The notes under the pieces are model-generated. The model saw only the letters and a program-made list of their open reading frames with translations, was not told where the DNA came from and did no database searches. A stretch of 6,369 nt of DNA from Bacillota bacterium. GTDB taxonomy: Bacteria > Bacillota > Clostridia > Oscillospirales > Ruminococcaceae. The stretch spans positions 1-6,369 of the forward strand of contig JAEWMM010000033.1 of the NCBI GenBank assembly GCA_023457175.1, in the 5' to 3' direction. Every line of letters starts with the position of its first letter. Position 1 is the stretch's first letter. Positions 5,051 to 6,369 of this stretch are shown piece by piece. Both the position numbers and the translations under genes were made by a program.

Positions 5051-6166
5051 TTAAAAGAACATATAGAGCTGGCATTTTACCATGCCGTTATAGAGCTTTC
5101 GGCGACGGCTGGCCTGCCTGCCGAACAGATCTTCAAAATGCTCATGCGGGCTGATAATATAATAGCTTCTGCCCTCGCCCGGAACAAACACCCGTCCCAT
5201 TGTGCGGTAAAGCGCCTCAGCCTGGTGCAGCTCAAGCATGCGCTGGCCATAGGGCGGGTTGGTCAAAAGGGTGAACGGCTGTTCGGGCGGGACAAACGAT
5301 GCAATATCCGCAGCCTCGCAGCGCACCTTGACGCTCACACCGGCACGTTGGGCGTTGTCATGTGTCAGTTTAACGGCATGCGGATCGTTATCGTAGCCCA
5401 CCGCCTGAAAAGCACCCCGGCGCTTAATATGCTCAAAGCTCTCCCGGCGCACCTGCTGCCACTCTTCCTTGGGTACAAGATCCCAGTGTTCGGCCGAAAA
5501 ATGGCGTTTTAAGCCCGGCGCAATGCGCAGCGCCTTGGTCGCCGCCTCAATTAAAAGGGTACCGGAGCCGCAGAACGGGTCAATCACCAGCGTATCCTCG
5601 CGAATACGGGCAAGGTCGGCCATGCCGGAAGCCAGCGTCTCTTTAATCGGCGCGGCGTTTGCGGCAGGACGATAGCCCCGTTTGTGCAGCCCGTTGCCGG
5701 AGGTATCAATCATAATGGTAACGACGTCCCGCATAATAGAAAACTGAATCTGATGCACCGGCCCGGTCTCAGCCAGCCATTCTCTGCCGTAATGCTCGCC
5801 TAAGCGTTTGGCTGCCGCTTTTTTAATGATAGCCTGACAGTCCGGCACGCTTTTGAGCTTGGAATTAAGCGACCAGCCCTTGACCGGAAACGCGTCGGCA
5901 CTGCCGATATAATTCTCAAAGGGCAGCGCATAAACGCCTTCAAAAAGCTCCTGAAAGCTCTCGGCGCGAAATCCGCCCACCACAATCAGCACCCGTTCGG
6001 CCGTGCGCAGTAAAATATTCGCGCGCGCAATCATTTGAGGGCTGCCCTTAAAACAAACCCGGCCGTCGGTCACTTCAATATCCTGACCGCCAATACGTTT
6101 GATCTCACCCGAAAGCACACTTTCTAATCCGAACAGACACGGACATGCGAGCGTCAAAAAAGCCAT
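5051..6166 (-). CDS. rlmL: THUMP-domain class I SAM-dependent rRNA methyltransferase (RlmL/YpsC type)
   Basis: RNA methyltransferase expected to methylate a guanine N2 of 23S rRNA (the E. coli RlmL activity at G2445); older records call the family putative N6-adenine-specific DNA methylase. The 371 residues match the stand-alone Gram-positive form, without the C-terminal RlmK domain of the E. coli fusion. A THUMP-type RNA-binding region spans about residues 45-155. The linker HKRGYRPAANAAPIKETLA (161-179) is typical of the family. The SAM-binding motif I is DPFCGSG (196-202), the acidic motif is YDNDP (258-262), and the catalytic NPPYG is at 303-307. The start is supported by AAGGA at 6174-6178, 7 nt upstream. 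It follows the HPF gene on the same strand after 97 nt and ends just before a strong terminator. Family is firm; the exact target nucleotide is by homology. Confidence 0.95.
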   Translation of the reverse strand: MAFLTLACPCLFGLESVLSGEIKRIGGQDIEVTDGRVCFKGSPQMIARANILLRTAERVLIVVGGFRAESFQELFEGVYALPFENYIGSADAFPVKGWSLNSKLKSVPDCQAIIKKAAAKRLGEHYGREWLAETGPVHQIQFSIMRDVVTIMIDTSGNGLHKRGYRPAANAAPIKETLASGMADLARIREDTLVIDPFCGSGTLLIEAATKALRIAPGLKRHFSAEHWDLVPKEEWQQVRRESFEHIKRRGAFQAVGYDNDPHAVKLTHDNAQRAGVSVKVRCEAADIASFVPPEQPFTLLTNPPYGQRMLELHQAEALYRTMGRVFVPGEGRSYYIISPHEHFEDLFGRQASRRRKLYNGMVKCQLYMFF

Positions 6167-6186
6167 TTTCCCGTCCTTTCAAATGA

Positions 6187-6216
6187 CGGCAGTGCCCCAA
6201 AAGCAGGGCACTGCCG
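6187..6216. other. Perfect 11-bp hairpin between the HPF and methyltransferase genes
   Basis: CGGCAGTGCCC (6187-6197), an 8-nt loop, then GGGCACTGCCG (6206-6216). Neither strand shows a T-run after the stem (TCATTTG on the minus strand), so it is not a textbook terminator. It lies 8 nt upstream of the methyltransferase Shine-Dalgarno site and may end HPF transcription weakly, protect the HPF mRNA 3' end, or hold down read-through. Confidence 0.6.
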
Positions 6217-6257
6217 CACTGGTTAAAATTTATACGACCTATAAACCATTTGCAGCA

Positions 6258-6369
6258 TTACTGAATCGGCTCGATAAGTCCATAGCTGTTGTCGTGGCGG
6301 CTGTACACGACGTTGATTTTGCCGGTTTCTCCATTTTCAAAAACATAGAACTGATGCCCAAGCATATTC
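6258..6369 (-). CDS. hpf: Ribosome hibernation promoting factor, long form (C-terminal fragment)
   Basis: Only the last 36 codons and the stop are in the window; the gene enters from the right edge. The tail reads NMLGHQFYVFENGETGKIN, then VVYSRHDNSYGLIEPIQ, which matches the conserved C-terminal S30AE_C domain of long HPF/YvyD proteins (pattern MLGH-FFVF-N--TG-INVLYRR-DG-YGLIEP). This domain dimerises to bring two 70S ribosomes together into inactive 100S particles in stationary phase. The methyltransferase gene follows on the same strand. The N-terminal ribosome-binding domain is not visible, so completeness cannot be judged. Confidence 0.88.
   Translation of the reverse strand, partial: NMLGHQFYVFENGETGKINVVYSRHDNSYGLIEPIQ

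Noticed and set aside
5138..5512. Plus-strand 124-codon frame
   Set aside because: Antisense to the methyltransferase, which carries clear SAM-binding and NPPYG motifs.

Overview
The window looks like chromosomal DNA from a low-to-middle GC Gram-positive anaerobe, most likely a gut clostridium of the Oscillospiraceae/Ruminococcaceae type. This rests on strong purine-rich Shine-Dalgarno sites, a long-form HPF tail next to a stand-alone RlmL-type methyltransferase, hairpin-plus-U-tract terminators, and intergenic DNA full of short palindromic repeats. No lineage was confirmed by any search.

Left part (1-2348, minus strand): a two-gene catabolic operon. A zinc-dependent, probably NAD-linked medium-chain sugar or polyol dehydrogenase (1332-2348) is followed after 69 nt by an FGGY-family carbohydrate kinase (3-1262) whose C-terminus lies beyond the left edge. 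A FadR/FCD-type GntR regulator (3394-4092, plus strand) is divergent from the pair and is the obvious candidate for their control. Dehydrogenase plus sugar kinase plus GntR/FCD repressor fits oxidation and phosphorylation of a sugar acid or polyol; the idonate/gluconate pathway is one precedent. The substrate cannot be read from the sequence.

Middle (2349-3393): about 1 kb without a convincing gene. It holds one copy (A) of a short MITE-like repeat, a stable hairpin, a terminator-like palindrome that reads best on the minus strand, an AT-rich block, a near-consensus minus-strand promoter about 700 nt upstream of the dehydrogenase, and the plus-strand promoter of the GntR gene. Promoter and terminator together could define a short RNA or an attenuated leader of the dehydrogenase operon.

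Right-middle (4093-5050): a second gene-poor block. It contains a cluster of six small hairpins, several with TAAA loops (4472-4695), suggestive of a decayed or non-autonomous IS200/IS605-like element. A very strong bidirectional terminator follows, enclosed by a perfect 11-bp inverted repeat. After it come a second copy (B) of the MITE-like repeat in opposite orientation, with a 13-nt tandem duplication inside, and the terminator of the next gene.

Right part (5051-6369, minus strand): a THUMP-domain 23S rRNA methyltransferase (RlmL/YpsC type) downstream of the C-terminal end of a long-form ribosome hibernation factor (HPF). Both are ribosome-related housekeeping genes. An 11-bp perfect hairpin sits in the gap between them.

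No CRISPR array, tRNA, rRNA, intact transposase or obvious defence system is visible. The most unusual material is the non-coding DNA.
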